A stretch of DNA of 64,000 bases from Lepidostoma basale (GCA_022606425.2 JAHDVF020001035.1:434001-498000); one strand, 5' to 3'. Positions 1-11,460 are shown, numbered from the stretch's first letter. A program made the numbers and translations. The notes: generated from the sequence alone by a model not told the origin.

Positions 1-1420
1 ATGTATATTTGCAACCAAGGGGGACCCAGACCACATTTAAGCTACGCTACTCTCCCTCGATATCCCGCCGTACACACATAGCAATACAACAGCAAAAGAA
101 AACCATACTATATTGATCACTTTACCGATATTTCACGTAGCACGTAAATTTTCATAAAGCACGTAAAAATATTTGATAAAAATACAAACGAAAACGTGAG
201 CCTACACTCATATCGCAGAATTTCCATGTAGCAAATTTGATTTTGATATTAAATTCGCCTGGTTTGCTACAGGCCCGTGTGTTGTACGAGTTTATTTATT
301 ACGCAAATTTAGGCGTTATTAATGCGGTTACAAACACATGTTATGTCACCCGACTTAATAAAATAAATGATAAAATATTACAGCCGTTAATTTCCTCTTC
401 AGACATTCTCGCCGACATAATGTACCTTTGAAATCGCGATACGAGAGGAACTTCCCGTTTTGCCCGAGACCAAGGTGATGCCGGTAATCTTATTGTATGA
501 GCTGAAAGGAGAGTTTCAGCCTAAACTGTGCAAACTCATATTTACGTACATGTTTCGTAATCGGAAAACTCATCAAAGGTCGCGGAATAAGCATCGTTTA
601 CCCCGTGAAAATATCGTTTTCCACGTTATCGCGCTTGTATGGGGGACATGTGTGTATGTGATTCCCTCCAAAAGGGTTTTATAGGCTTTAAATTTAAATT
701 AACTGTTTAGAAACTGCTGCACGCTTTCCATTCCGGGGAAATAACGGGGAATCCCGGCCAATATTTCACGCTAATGTGACAATAATTCGGTTTAGTCAAA
801 CAAATTAACTGCCCAAAAGACAGTGTCAAAAGGCCATTATATTTCTGGTTTCGTTACTCAGTACTTTATTTGTTTTTTATGAACCTTTAAGCATTAAAAA
901 ACACAATATTTTACAGTCGATCGTAAACATGATACAATTTTAACATTTTTAAATGAAAAAAATTGCTAAATATAAAAAAAACGATTTTTTGCGAATTAAA
1001 ACGATATTTTAGTACTCCTAAGAATTTATATAGTACATTTACACAAAACGTCTGTGTTTGAACGAAATAAATATGTATTATCTCAAATAACAGCGTTTTA
1101 GTAATTAAAATATATATAGGATTATTAAAATATTACAATATATCTTTATAATAGTACATATTTTAAAGGTGTTAAATAAATATAATAAAAAAAACACATT
1201 TTCACTTAGTAGAAATCACCTCCTCAAACTACAGTTTATATATTAGAAGCTAGCTATAAAGTGTAATCGGTTGTCGTTACTGTTATAACTTAAATAAGGT
1301 GGTTTATACTTGGTGAAAAAGTGTTTAATTTTATTTTTAAATATCTCAAAACAACCACAAGTCGAGGCTTTGTATAAAAGTATAAATAAATAAATGTTCA
1401 AACCAGTTTTATTATTTACA
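1..1420. other. Upstream intron sequence, no gene seen
   Basis: AT-rich sequence to the left of the first visible Dpr exon. The part at 430-780 is less AT-rich and shows no element signature; the short open frames there have no recognisable product. 880-1240 is very AT-rich and looks like plain intron. Confidence 0.5.
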
Positions 1421-1424
1421 TTTC

Positions 1425-1905
1425 TTCTTCTTCTTCCTTCTCTTCTTCTTCTTCTTCTTCTCCTTGTTCCTGGAATCAGGCTGGCCTCTCTTGGGAGGTT
1501 AACTCCCAACTATCTCTCCATCTCTTCGGCGGTCTTCCGGGGGGACGGCAGCCGGCAGTAATCTGATGTGCCACAGCGTGTGGGTTTCTGGTGGAATCCA
1601 TCCCCTGCACGTCCACATTCCAGTATCTTCTGCGTTGTCTGCCCCATCTCACGACATCCTCCACCTTGCAGATCTCGTGGATGGTCGTGTTCCTCACCCT
1701 ATCTCGAATAGTCCTTCCCGCTATCATCCTCAGCGTCCTCATCTCTGCCACCCGTATTTTAGCCTTCGTTCTTGTGGTATACGTTCTGGTCTCAATGCTA
1801 TATATCAGTATAGGCCTTACGCAGGTTTTATATATTCTGACCTTACTGTCAGTTTGCATATACTTGTTTTTCCATATTATATCCTTAAGACAACCTGGCA
1901 TTATA
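1425..1905 (-). mobile_element. Non-LTR retrotransposon fragment, RT C-terminal region (WGRQRRR family)
   Basis: On the minus strand it encodes the end of a retrotransposon polyprotein: KTCVRPILIYSIETRT, then EMRTLRMIAGRTIRDRVRNT, EVVRWGRQRRR-like text and PPGRPPKRWRDSW. These are hallmarks of the C-terminal region of RTE/jockey-superfamily reverse transcriptases. The 3' end is at the left, with a (GAA)n-rich tail (TTCTTC repeats at 1425-1462). The 5' part is missing. Related copies are at 11215, 14515, 23525 and 28535. Confidence 0.8.
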
Positions 1906-1945
1906 TATGGTAGGTTTCTACGCCTATCTTTAAATTTTTTAAGTT

Positions 1946-2303
1946 CACTCTACACTAGCGTCATCTATTAAGATTAGAAAGCATTAAGCAGAAAACCTTT
2001 ATTAATGTACTGTGAAAGTCTCTGCAAATCATACAGTACTAGATTTCGCCTGGTGATGTCTCTCCAATTTTATGCCTGCATGTACCAGTTTTATTTATAC
2101 AACAACAAACCTACCATATATACAAGTTTCAAACATTTGTCAGACGTGGTGGTCATAAGGCGGAATGGGGAATGTTGTTAAACGTGAAGCGATCGCTCAA
2201 CCCAACCAATGACAGGTCATAAGTCCTGTAAGCGCCTCGGCCACCACCGTATGTTCCCAGAAAACAATTTACATCTTCGTCTCTATTGAGATACAATTAA
2301 TCC
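1946..2303. repeat. Interspersed repeat R260, inverted and split copy
   Basis: The block at 2132-2303 is the reverse complement of a repeat also at 9474-9725 and 53809-54065, sharing GTCAGACGTGGTGGTC, the ATGACAGGTCATAAG segment and the CATCTTCGTCTCTATTGAG end. The opposite end of the family (ACACTAGCG.CATCTATTAAG) is at 1950-1980 in the other orientation, so this copy is rearranged. No coding capacity. Confidence 0.7.
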
Positions 2304-2314
2304 TTATAAAATAA

Positions 2315-2393
2315 AAAATAATTTATCCGCAATGGGTGAAATCCAGTATTTGTCTACAAGAATTTGTTTACATTCAAAATGTTGTTGTATAAA
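2315..2393 (+). repeat. 78-bp repeat shared with 26664-26740
   Basis: The segment starting AATAATTTATCCGCAATGGG and running through a GTCTACAAGAATTTGT block reappears almost unchanged at 26664-26740. It has no coding potential; it is an interspersed repeat or the end of a larger element. Confidence 0.7.
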
Positions 2394-2469
2394 TATCCTT
2401 TTTTTATTTGCGTTTTTCGATTGGCATTAAGACAACATTGCATCTTTCTATAAACTAAGAAGGCGACCC

Positions 2470-2752
2470 AGTTTTACAACTTTGCATAAATCCCACTATG
2501 GTGGCAGGGATGCTGCATTCATGAAAACTCAATATCGGTTGGATTTAGTTCTAGAGATTGAAATGCCTGCGGGATGCGATATTACGAACGCGTCTCTTCC
2601 ATTGAAACAAGCAGCGGGCGCCATTTCGCGGTGCGAAACGTCCCATTTTTCACGAGTCGCCTCCCAGCAACTCGAATTGAGCGCCATTAAGGGATATTCG
2701 TACGCTCCGAACAGACTCACTTAACCGCCAACCTTTTGTCCCGAAAGAGTAA
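2470..2752. other. Moderately GC-rich non-repeat block, possible conserved or exonic sequence
   Basis: This is less AT-rich than its neighbours and shows no transposon signature. Open frames exist on both strands (80 codons plus, 63 minus) without a recognisable product. It ends near AAAGAGTAAGTAATGG, where GA|GTAAGT would be a good donor. It may be a conserved regulatory block or an unannotated upstream exon; neither can be shown here. Confidence 0.3.
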
Positions 2753-3009
2753 GTAATGGTGATGGGAATATTTACTTCCATGTATATATTATGTGGTACT
2801 TATCTACTCACCGATTTTTCCTCCTAATGATCAAAATAAATCAATTGTGATAGTTGTAGAGACTAATTTATTGATAATTCCTCAGAAGGCCGAAACAAAG
2901 AGGACGACATAGAAGACAGATGTTTTCATTCCTATTAATTAATTAACTAATTAATCAACCATAAAATCTATACGTCAATAATACAATCTCTAACCTATAT
3001 TTTATGAAT

Positions 3010-3110
3010 TAATAAGAATGAAAGCAAAACTAAAACTTGCCTTTCTCGACCGACGTTTCGGGGAATATTACAGTCACCAACTTTAGGGTAGTTATTATTT
3101 ATCTTCCCTT
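3010..3110 (-). repeat. Single hammerhead-like motif, GAAACGTCGGTC type
   Basis: On the minus strand: GACTGTAATATTCCCC, GAAAC, GTCG, GTC, then GAG. The right half matches the hammerhead-like layout of the foldback families (GAAAC, short spacer, GTC), with A15.1-U16.1 and C15.2-G16.2 possible. The left core box is poor. Confidence 0.35.
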
Positions 3111-3376
3111 ACAAAGATCTCTAAAACATATTACTACTTACCTTAAAAACCTACAAAATTATTAATAATAATTTTTTTCTTTATTCGATTTAATATGGGA
3201 GTATTGTGAGTTCACTATTTATCAAATAAGTGGCTCTTTCGAACATTACCAGAGCCTGTTAATATACTTTTTTCAAGTGAGTAAAATTTGTACTTAAAAT
3301 TACTTAAAATTTGCTTAAAATTTGCCCTAAAAGGCATTATCAAATGTGATTTGACAAATTAAAACTCCAAATAAAA

Positions 3377-3578
3377 TAATTAATACGAATGATAACGACA
3401 GTTTTCTAGAAGTTAAACTATATTTTATGGGAATGATATGTTTTGCCTTTCTAAGGCATTATCAAATGTGATTTGACAAATGACATTTGATAATGCTTTA
3501 GAAGGGCGAAACATGTCATTCCCATAAAATATAATAAAACTTCTAGAAAACTGTCGTTTTCATTCGTATTAATTACTA
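3377..3578. repeat. Foldback element FB-A, copy 1
   Basis: Two arms (TTCTAGAAGTT... and its inverse ...AACTTCTAGAA) meet at a palindromic centre with GCATTATCAAATGT and ACATTTGATAATGC. The right arm carries TTTGATAATGC, a hairpin, then GCGAAACATGTC. FB-A copies recur about 14 times in the window. Confidence 0.85.
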
Positions 3579-3579
3579 A

Positions 3580-5320
3580 TATTGTTTAGTTTTAATACAT
3601 TTTATGTTTAAACATTCACCTAATTATGTTAATAATGATGTAATTTTACATAATATTGCCGTTTTTTTTTTAGTAATTTTATTCATAATTTTCAATCACT
3701 TGAAATAACTATATTTACAGACTCTAGTTATGTTTAAGATACCATAGATCACTTTTCAGTTATTTCAATACTTTTAATCAAATAAATTTCAAGTTGATAA
3801 ATGTATATAATATTCGAAACATTTCTAAATAAATGAACTCCGATCAGGAAAATAAACGGTGATTTGAACTATAACAAATTGAATAATTTTGAATACGGTA
3901 AAGCTTTTTTATCTTAAATTACATGATGAGTTTGTTGAACTTTATATTAGAATTAATTTGTTGTTTTTATAATTCCTGTTATTTTATTAATAGATGTTTA
4001 TATTTGCCATATAAAAATACCGTTTTCTTGGATCTTGCCTTCTCGAGAGCACTAGCCGGAAGGCTTTTACTTCCCCGCGTGTCGGATATTTTTTGTTGTT
4101 GGAATTTGAGGTTGGATGTGATTTAAAAATATGTTTTTTTTTGTTAATTTTATGACGTCTCACTTAAGCGATAAGAGATTTTTTTGTTAAATTTCAAATA
4201 AGGTTCAAAATAGTTGAGATTTATTAATAATGCTAACTCAGGTAATAATTTAAATACTTGGAATTGCTTAAAACAATATGAACATTGATACCTCGGCTCG
4301 ACGACTAAAGAATGCCTAATGAAGTTTCAGGTGTCGTTTGTAAATTTATCAAATTAAATATTTCGCTGCAAAGAATTTGAGAAATTTTCATCCGTTTCAT
4401 AATTCAGTTATGACTAGAAACGAAGAGCAATTAACAAAAAATTTCTCTCACATCTATCGATGGATCAAATAATTAAAAATAAATGTAGCTCAAGTAGAAT
4501 TTAATAGTGTGTTAAACCTTCTCAATCAGCGATTCCAGCAACATACAATTTTCGAGCTTCCATTAAGTCGATTTTTAATGATTTATTGAGAACAAAAGAG
4601 TTTTCATAATATGGGCTCTTCCCAGGTAATCAGAGTTTGCCTCTCGCCTTTAGTTCATAGGTTCCGTGCGGACCGATTCAGTCGGTGCGTTACAAAAATA
4701 GCTGTTACTTCGAAAATAGAACAATAAATTTCCGAAAATATTTATAATAATAATATAAATTACTGAAAAATAAATAATTAAAACTCTGAATATGTACAAT
4801 GACCAGCGTTAAACAGTGTTCATTAAAAAAGATATATAAAAATATAAGAAGGCATCAGATACCTGCATTATGAATTAAAAACAATTTTTTGCCAGTAGTT
4901 TAAAAATAAACTTATATATAAAACATATTGTGCTATTTTTCGGATTAAAAAAAACCCTTTTGGTGATATTACTTAAATACAGAAAGTTTGAAAAATGATA
5001 CAGAGGAGAATTTCTCTTTTGGGATAAAATAATATTGAATTGGCTTTCTAGAAAATCTTTTCATTCTTTAAAATAACATTTTTCGTTTTGTTTAAAAGGC
5101 ATCTCTGTAATTAAAGTTACTTGTACAACTGATTAAACACAATCCCCGTGGAACTCTTAGGTCCGATAACACTCTAAATCCGTGGAATCGGACTAACATT
5201 GGGATCACGGAAAAATAAATGTTTTTAAAAGATTATTTTAATTTTGAACGAAAAATAAAATGTCATCATAAGATACTTTTTTCTAAAATAGATACAAGAA
5301 ATAAATAATTTTTGATAAAC
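3580..5320. other. AT-rich intergenic/intron stretch, nothing identified
   Basis: No exon, element end or RNA gene was recognised. 4020-4090 (GAGAGCACTAGCCGG region) and 4610-4690 are slightly GC-richer islands without a hallmark. Confidence 0.4.
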
Positions 5321-5520
5321 TTAAGGCTGTGAAATTCAACACTGTGGAATTCCATAATGACGATTTTTTATGAATTAAAACACTGTTTTTTCACCCTCAC
5401 CTTCATCATCGGAAAAACGATATAAAATCCTAGCCTTCGAAACATGTCGAGAAAAATAAACTCAAAATTGGAAAAAAACAGTGTTTTAATTCATGAAAAA
5501 ATAAATACATCAATGACTTG
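5320..5520. repeat. Foldback element FB-E, copy 1
   Basis: Outer arms ATGAATTAAAACACTGTTTT and the inverse at 5481-5500. The inner arms hold ACCTTCATCATCGG on the left and AGCCTTCGAAACATGTCGAG on the right, so transcripts of either strand expose a GATGATGAAGG box and GAAACATGTC. A second copy is at 58160-58390. Confidence 0.75.
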
Positions 5521-5689
5521 ATATATATTGTAGATTAATTAGTATTGGTTTTGTTTAATATGATTTTTTTAAATAAAGTAACCAAATCATAAAGTTATTT
5601 GTAAATTATCTATAATAAATTTTGTTTTAAAAAGTTTAGTTTAGTGTGATAATAATAAACTTTGTTACTGTTTAAACTTAAAACACTGT

Positions 5690-5920
5690 TAATATTACAA
5701 TTTATTTTTATTCACTGAGAGTGTCGCAACAGCTGTTTCGCCAACGGCTGTTTATTGTAACACCTGATGATGCCAACATCGGTTGGCAAAACAGCTGTCG
5801 CGACCCTCTCAGTGAATAAAAAGAAATTGTGATATTATAACAGTGTTTTAAATTTTTAAAGTAATAATGTTGAAGTATCATAGTTTTTCGGCCAAAACAA
5901 TGGACTATTTAATAATCTTT
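5690..5920. repeat. Foldback element FB-B, copy 1
   Basis: Outer arms CACTGAGAGTGTCGC and GCGACCCTCTCAGTG. The right arm reads CCTGATGATGCC, a hairpin AAC/GTT, then GGCAAAACAGCTGTCGCG: a full CTGATGA box, but GAAA has become AAAA. The left arm in reverse has intact GAAACAGCTGTT. Flanks carry the family tail TAGTTTTTCGGCCAAAACAA. Confidence 0.8.
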
Positions 5921-6225
5921 TTGTTATCACGGTAAAAGAAATCGGATAAAAATAATATGTTTAATTCACAAAGACCATTTTCGGAGACAATTGTATTTGT
6001 TTACAGCTAAAAAATATGGCGTTTTAAAAATGTTAACAAATTTTAGTTAATTTTTAATTATTAATTAAACAATGGACTATTGAATAAACTTTTTTTAATT
6101 ATGGTAAAAGAAATCGGATAAAAATAATATTTTTTGAGACACAAAGATCATTTTTGGACAAAATTGAAATTGTTTACAGCTAAAAAAACCTGCCGTTTTA
6201 TAAATAAAGTTAATTATTAATTTAT
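5897..6225 (+). repeat. Tandem duplication, ~173-bp period
   Basis: AACAATGGACTATT, GGTAAAAGAAATCGGATAAA and GTTTACAGCTAAAAAA each occur twice in the same order, near 5897-6020 and 6070-6190. It is diverged, so an old duplication, and it abuts the FB-B tail. Confidence 0.75.
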
Positions 6226-6383
6226 TTCTTTGAAATTTGTTACCATTTTTGACAAATTTAAATGAAAAATTTGGTCTTTTGACGATCACCATTTTTCTTG
6301 TGTTAATAGAAGTACTCTCTTGTTTTACTTTAAATAAAAGTATTTCTCTTGTTTAATCTTTCTCCCTTCTTTCAATTTCACAG

Positions 6384-6464
6384 CAAGTCTCGTGGGTCCG
6401 CAGAAGGGATTGGCATATTCTGTCTTCTGGTGTCTTTACCTTCACTAACGACGAAAGATTTCAG
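6384..6464 (+). CDS. dpr: Dpr-family receptor, internal exon: Ig domain 1, strand C region
   Basis: This 27-codon exon begins after a pyrimidine-rich tract ending CACAG and stops before GTAAGG. It encodes the middle of the first Ig domain: QVSWVRRRDWHIL, holding the core Ig tryptophan, then the FTFTNDERFQ strand typical of Dpr proteins. Dpr proteins are surface receptors of neurons; their Ig1 domain binds DIP receptors during synaptic partner choice. Reading in frame 1 gives no stop, and both ends are phase 0. The preceding exons (signal peptide, first Ig1 cysteine) are not visible in the 6.4 kb to the left, so they should lie outside the window. The Dpr paralogue number cannot be settled from this fragment; the family call is firm because all four exons join into one continuous Dpr-like reading frame. 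Confidence 0.93.
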
Positions 6465-6590
6465 GTAAGGATATTTTTTTTAATAAGCCACTGATTACTT
6501 TTTTAATTACAAATGTAATTCTATGCTTGTTCCAGCCTTTAATTTTTAGCTTTCTATTTATTAAAATATGTTATTTGTTTCATAAATCAT

Positions 6591-7345
6591 AACTAACAAA
6601 CTAACCATCACGCCGTCTCCCCGAAGGGGTAGGCAGAAATAATGGACTGCCACACTTTTCTTTTCTGACATATTTCTCTCGCTTCCTCGATATTCTTACA
6701 TCGTGTCATGCACGCGCCGACTCCACACGCGGCCGACATTCAATATTTGATTTATTTCATCGTGCCACGTTTTCCTCGGTCTTCCTCTTCTAGTTCCATT
6801 TACATCGTTAACATATATTTTTTTACCATTCTTTCTTCATTCATTCTTTCCATATGTCCAAACCATCTTAATGATCCTTTCATTATTTTGTTCAAAACAC
6901 TATCATTCGCGCGGCATTCACTTCTTATATTTTCATTCGACACTCTATCATACACAGAGTATCCACACATTCGTCTAAGAGATCTCATTTTTACTGCATT
7001 TATTCTACTTTCATTATTCTTTTGCCAGTTCCATGCTTCGCTTCCATACATAAGGGTCGGTAGAATAACACCATTGTGCTTTTTTGGATAGGTTTTTGTT
7101 TGCGATGACAACTTTAAACGTACCTTTCACTTTGTTGCATGCACCAACCGTTCTTTCAATATCCCTCTCCGCTCGCCCATCTTTTTTAAACATACTATCC
7201 AAATACACGAACTCATCTACTTACTCCAAATTTTCACCATTCACGCTAATGTTGCAGAATGTCAAGATTTTTTCTTTTTCAAAAATCATTACCTTACTTA
7301 TTCACATTCATCATCAGATCATTTCGCAAGCATACCTTCATATTT
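6591..7345 (-). mobile_element. RTE-like retrotransposon 3' fragment
   Basis: The minus strand reads VYLDSMFKKDGRAERDIERT, then YGSEAWNWQKNNESRINAVK, MRSLRRMCGYSVYDRVSNEN, WFGHMERMNEERMVKK and the terminal SILSAYPSG-like region, ending at GGCGTGATGGTTAGTTTGTT on the minus strand. That is the C-terminal part of an RTE-clade reverse transcriptase plus 3' tail. Frameshifts and a missing 5' part show it is dead. It begins only ~125 bp after the first Dpr exon. Confidence 0.85.
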
Positions 7346-7432
7346 TAATTGATAACATATTTTAAATTATTCACTCTTCTGAGGCACAAAATTCAATTCA
7401 AATCAAACAATATGAAAACTCCATATTAAGTA

Positions 7433-7578
7433 ATGAAATGAATGAAAACGTTTGTTTTCTGGAAGATTTAATATATTTTATAGAAATGACATGTAAGCAT
7501 TATCAAATGTTTGGTAATGCTGTAGCAACGTGAAACATGTCATTCCCACTATACGAGTATAATGAAACTTTTAAACAA
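7433..7578. repeat. Foldback element FB-A, copy 2 (right end lost)
   Basis: Left arm with TTTTCTGGAAGATTTAATA, centre GCATTATCAAATGTTTGG, right arm with GTGAAACATGTCATTCCC. The right arm runs into a jockey-like fragment. Confidence 0.75.
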
Positions 7579-8060
7579 CAGATATTTTGGACTTGGACTT
7601 GGATCTTTTGGCTTACAGAGGTTCAACTCATGTGGCTATTCCTCTTACGTCTGATGGAAACATTGCTGGAAGGTGACCTGGTGGGTTGTTAGTTTATTCG
7701 GGGGCATGATTTGTGTGGCCCGGAGTGTTCCTCTGAAGGAGAATCGATTTTGGGCGCTTGTGGCGGCTGGAAGTATTTGGGTCGTAATTTGAGAGGTCTT
7801 TTATTGGGGGTTTGGGATGTGAAGCGAGTCCTTTGTAAAAACGTTCGGCAAGTTTCAGAATGAATTCATCTATCATCGGGATTCTCGATTTTAGGTGCAG
7901 TTGTGTAATCCTGGTCCATGAAGGCGCACCAAGCGATAAACGGATAGCCTTATTTTGCAGGATTTGGAGTTTTTGTATGTGACTCGAAGCTGCATAGCCC
8001 CAGATTGGGGCTGCATAAGTGAAGATCGGCCTTATAACCGTTTTGTACAATATATCAGGA
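7579..8060 (-). mobile_element. Jockey-like retrotransposon fragment, RT C-terminus
   Basis: On the minus strand a 118-codon frame starts MYKTVIRPIFTYAAPIWG and continues with HIQKLQILQNKAIRLSLGAP and LHLKSRIPMIDEFILKLAE. This is the thumb/C-terminal part of jockey-clade reverse transcriptases (A-P-x-W-G and LQ..QNK..R motifs). 5'-truncated, no RT catalytic motif in the fragment; inactive. Confidence 0.85.
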
Positions 8061-8595
8061 GTTTATTGTCGATGCTTAGTTAACTGTTTCTAGCTAACGT
8101 TGGGTAGAATAATTATAATAATATTTATGCAAACTTGGGGAAATTTATTAAAAAATTAACCATTTTCACCATAAGGCAATATCTTGAGTCTTTGTAGCAG
8201 ACTTAACATGAACAGTTGCTTGCTACCTATATTAGGAAGTCTGTTATTATTGCTTCCAATTACTGCTACTGAATTGTTGTATCAAATATCATCAAAGGTT
8301 AATTAACTTTGCTTTGTGGGAAATAGTAACTTACAGCGCTGCTATTGAAATAAGGAGAAACACTCCGGGAACGTGTTTATTTACTAAAATATACGACCAA
8401 ACTGCACTGAATTAGGGGAACCATTCCATTGTGAGTACAAACACATACAGATACTATTTAAATTTATTACGTAATAATAATTATAACTATACACATATAT
8501 TAACCAACTTGTTGTTTTCAAGAATAGACCGACTTAATAAATGTATATTGTGTGATGTTTATTAATAAGAACTAAGTAAATTACTTTACAAATAC
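8061..8595. other. AT-rich sequence, nothing identified
   Basis: No coding block, element end or RNA gene recognised in this part of intron 1. Confidence 0.4.
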
Positions 8596-8597
8596 CA

Positions 8598-8990
8598 GAC
8601 GATATTCGTGGCAGAGTGGTAATAATAATAATATGCTAACTTTTATAGCGCCGTTTTTGTGATGTAATCACCTTAAGGGCGCATTAAGACGTGTTTTTAA
8701 TCTAAAAATTTAAATGCGAACGCTGCATCTGATTTTTGCGATCGGTTAAAAAGTAAAGAGCTGTATAAGAGTGTATAAGAGCTGTGGCTGCCATACCAAA
8801 GGTCCTGGCTTCAACTCCTGGCGATGGCAGTGTGATTGTCACACTTTCTTCAGTCTGGTGTAGAATTCACGTGACAATATAGAGGCGATAGATTAGCTAC
8901 CTATCACATGGCAGGAAATTCAATTTAATAGCTAAAAATAAATTGTATACAGTAATTTGGTAGTTCAAACAACCTGTCGCGTCGTATACA
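8598..8990 (+). mobile_element. tRNA-derived SINE, copy 1, interrupted
   Basis: Starts with a tRNA-like A box (TGGCAGAGTGG) at 8610. It is interrupted at ~8618-8757 by foreign sequence with TTTATAGCGCCGTTTTTG, also seen inverted near 37100. It resumes with a damaged B box (GGCTTCAACTCC) and the family body CAGTGTGATTGTCACAC, GTAGAATTCACGTGACA and TAGATTAGCTACCTATCACA. Confidence 0.8.
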
Positions 8991-9007
8991 AAAAAATAAT
9001 GTGCGGT

Positions 9008-9260
9008 AGTAACAAAATTAATACCAATTTAAACGTCTGTTTTCTAGAAGTTTTATTATATTTTATGAGAATAACATGTACCACATTTCTAATGCGTAAT
9101 CAAATGTCATATTATATTATAGGCATTATCAAACATTTAATAATGCTAAAGACGAATTTCATACCATGCAATATAACGAAATTTCTTGAAAATTTACATT
9201 TTCTTTTGTATTAATTATTTAATATGGAATTTTACATCATTGTTCAAGAGACAAAAGATT
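9008..9260. repeat. Foldback element FB-A, copy 3
   Basis: TTTTCTAGAAGTTTTATTAT at the left and the inverse near 9180-9215; the terminal part TTTTACATCATTGTTCAAGA matches the outer end of other FB-A copies. The centre is degraded. Confidence 0.8.
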
Positions 9261-9394
9261 TGGAATAGTAACATTTGAAATATATAAATCACTAATTCTA
9301 AAAGTACCGATAAAAAAATGTTTCATGAAATATACGAGACATTGTTAAAAATAGAACGCAACGCCTGTTTATAGGCAAATCAACAAACACTATC

Positions 9395-9436
9395 TAACTA
9401 ACTGAATAACCATCACACCCTCTCTCCGAGGGAGTA
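9395..9436 (-). mobile_element. RTE-like 3' end, very short relic
   Basis: AACCATCACACCCTCTCTCC followed by GAGGGAGTATGCAGAAAG is the inverted 3' end of the RTE-like family (GCCTACCCCTTCGGGGAGAC on the other strand). About 40 bp survive. Confidence 0.6.
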
Positions 9437-9473
9437 TGCAGAAAGTTAACTTAAACTAACTAAATTCATTTCA

Positions 9474-9725
9474 AGGATTAATTGTAACTCAATAGAGACG
9501 AAGATATAAATTGTTTTAGAAACAGAATATGGTGGTTGAGGCGTTTACGAGACTTATGACCTGTCATTGGTTGTGTTAAGCGATCTCTTTATGTAATAAA
9601 AAATTCCCCATTCCGCCCTTCTTACGACCACCACGTCTGACAATTTTTTGAAAGATGTATAAACACTCCACATTTTTTTGTTCAATCTACACTAGCGCCA
9701 TCTATTAAGATTAGATGTAAGCATT
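9474..9725 (+). repeat. Interspersed repeat R260, full copy
   Basis: Runs from AGGATTAATTGTAACTCAAT through the GACCTGTCATTGG and TTACGACCACCACGTCTGAC blocks to GCCATCTATTAAGATTAGAT. A near-identical layout is at 53809-54065 and an inverted one at 2132-2303. No coding frame and no clear terminal inverted repeat. Confidence 0.75.
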
Positions 9726-10700
9726 TAGCATTAAATTCATTTCACTAATTAAATAATAATTTATCATGTAATGCACGATTTTGACGGGAATCATTTTTAT
9801 ATAATACGTTTAAAAAAAAAATATATTGCATTTTAATTGCCATTGTAGCGTACATATATAAAATAAGATAAATAAACTTTTCTTTTAAAAAAATACATTT
9901 GATACTATCGATATATAGTGATTAAATTTCCGAACAAGTCTATATTTTTCAGAGTTAACATACCATGGAAAATAAGTTGCATAATAAAATCAAAAAAGTA
10001 CCATTATTTTTCTTTATATATTGATCCGTCTTCACTTTTTGTTGTGGATTCATATTCGAATAAATATAACTCCACTTTTCACAACACATTATTTAACATT
10101 TTACAGATATGTTTCAGTTATGACATAACCTTTTTCAATTAATACAATTTTAATGATGAAATAAAACAGAGTGATCACGTATATATTAAAAAGGGTGGAG
10201 TTATTTTTAAAGGTGAAGGGGTATTTATTAGGATTAAGAAGAGGCAATATCAAAATGTTTCCGCTACCTCTGCAGTTATAATTATTCTTATATAACAACT
10301 TTAATGTCTATTTTCTTTTGATCCCATTAACACGGTGAACTGAACTTTTCTGTTTTATTATATAAACGTTATGGTTCCCAAACGTAATCACTTAAAAAAA
10401 AGAAACGCTTTTCGTTTAACCTTCGTTCAGAACTTCTTATTCCCTATTGTGGGACTTAGAGAAAGATAAGGTTGGTCGAACCGTCAGGCCGATTGCGAAG
10501 CAATATGTTTCAGGATAAAATGACTGAGTAGGATGTAAGGGAGGATGAATGATTGTATCTGCACCCTAAGGGTGTTATTATAATAGCGTATATTTCAACC
10601 AATACATAGAAATAAATATACTCGTATAATTAAGATTAATGAGTTTTACGTAAACGAAAATTACGAAAAAAAATATGATTCCGGGAGGTCACGCATTATT
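9726..10700. other. AT-rich intron, nothing identified
   Basis: Low-complexity AT-rich sequence. 10430-10560 is somewhat GC-richer but has no hallmark. Confidence 0.4.
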
Positions 10701-10704
10701 TAAT

Positions 10705-11160
10705 TCTGCTACTTCTTCGTCTTCTTCAGCCTATTCCCGTCCACTGCTGGACAAACCATTCGCTTCCATGTCACTCTGTCTTGTGTAGACTACATCCAGG
10801 TTATTCCGACGTATCTGTTTAGATCATCCTTCCACCGTAGTTGCGGTCGCCCTGCACTTCTCTTTGCCGTCCACGGTCTCCTATCAGCAGTCTTCTTTTC
10901 AATTTTTATCTGAGTTTCTGGCTACGTGACCTGCCCATTGCTGTTTTAGAGTCGCTACACGGTGAATGATGTCAGTGACCTTTGTTTTTTCTCTCACCGT
11001 ATCGTTTCTGACTCTGTCTCTTAGGATTATTCCTAACATGGCTCTTTCCTTGGCTCTTTGGGTCACTTGTAGTTTCTAGGCACTTTGTTTGGATAATGTT
11101 ACAGTTTCAAGACCATGAGAACTGGCAGAACACAGGCTTTATAGACTCTTCGTTTCAGTT
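10705..11160 (-). mobile_element. Non-LTR retrotransposon fragment (GRPQLRW family)
   Basis: The minus strand carries decayed text for VTQRAKERAMLGIILRDRVR, HRVATLKQQWAGHVA and GRPQLRWKDDLNRYVGIT, matching better-preserved copies at 26935, 33495 and 35030. The left end CTTCTTCAGCCTATTCCCGT marks its 3' side. Several frameshifts. Confidence 0.75.
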
Positions 11161-11214
11161 TCTTCATAACTATTTTATTATCTTGCATAACTGATTCTAA
11201 GGGTCTGCTAAGAA

Positions 11215-11460
11215 CATCTGAGATAAAGGTCCTAAGATCCGTTCCTGGAATAACTCTCCTAGATCATGTCCGTAACGCAGAAATGAGAAAACTTTTGAAA
11301 TAGATAATATCGTTCGGTGGAGTAGATCCAGAAGAAAAACTAGAGGGACCTTATAGCCAGAATGGATCGTTACAGACTCGCATAAAAAGCCGTTTACGAA
11401 ATTCCTTCCAGACGCCGCCTACCTATAAATAGAGGAACAGCTGGTCCTCATCATCCCAGA
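11215..11460 (+). mobile_element. Retrotransposon fragment (WGRQRRR family), decayed
   Basis: Plus-strand frames give LRTSEIKVLRSVPGITLLDH, VRNAEMRK and a weak copy of the GRPPKRW end, with frameshifts. It abuts the oppositely oriented fragment to its left. Confidence 0.55.

Noticed and set aside
1591..1971. Plus-strand membrane-protein-like ORF
   Set aside because: It is the antisense shadow of the minus-strand RT fragment, and its hydrophobicity comes from pyrimidine-rich sequence.
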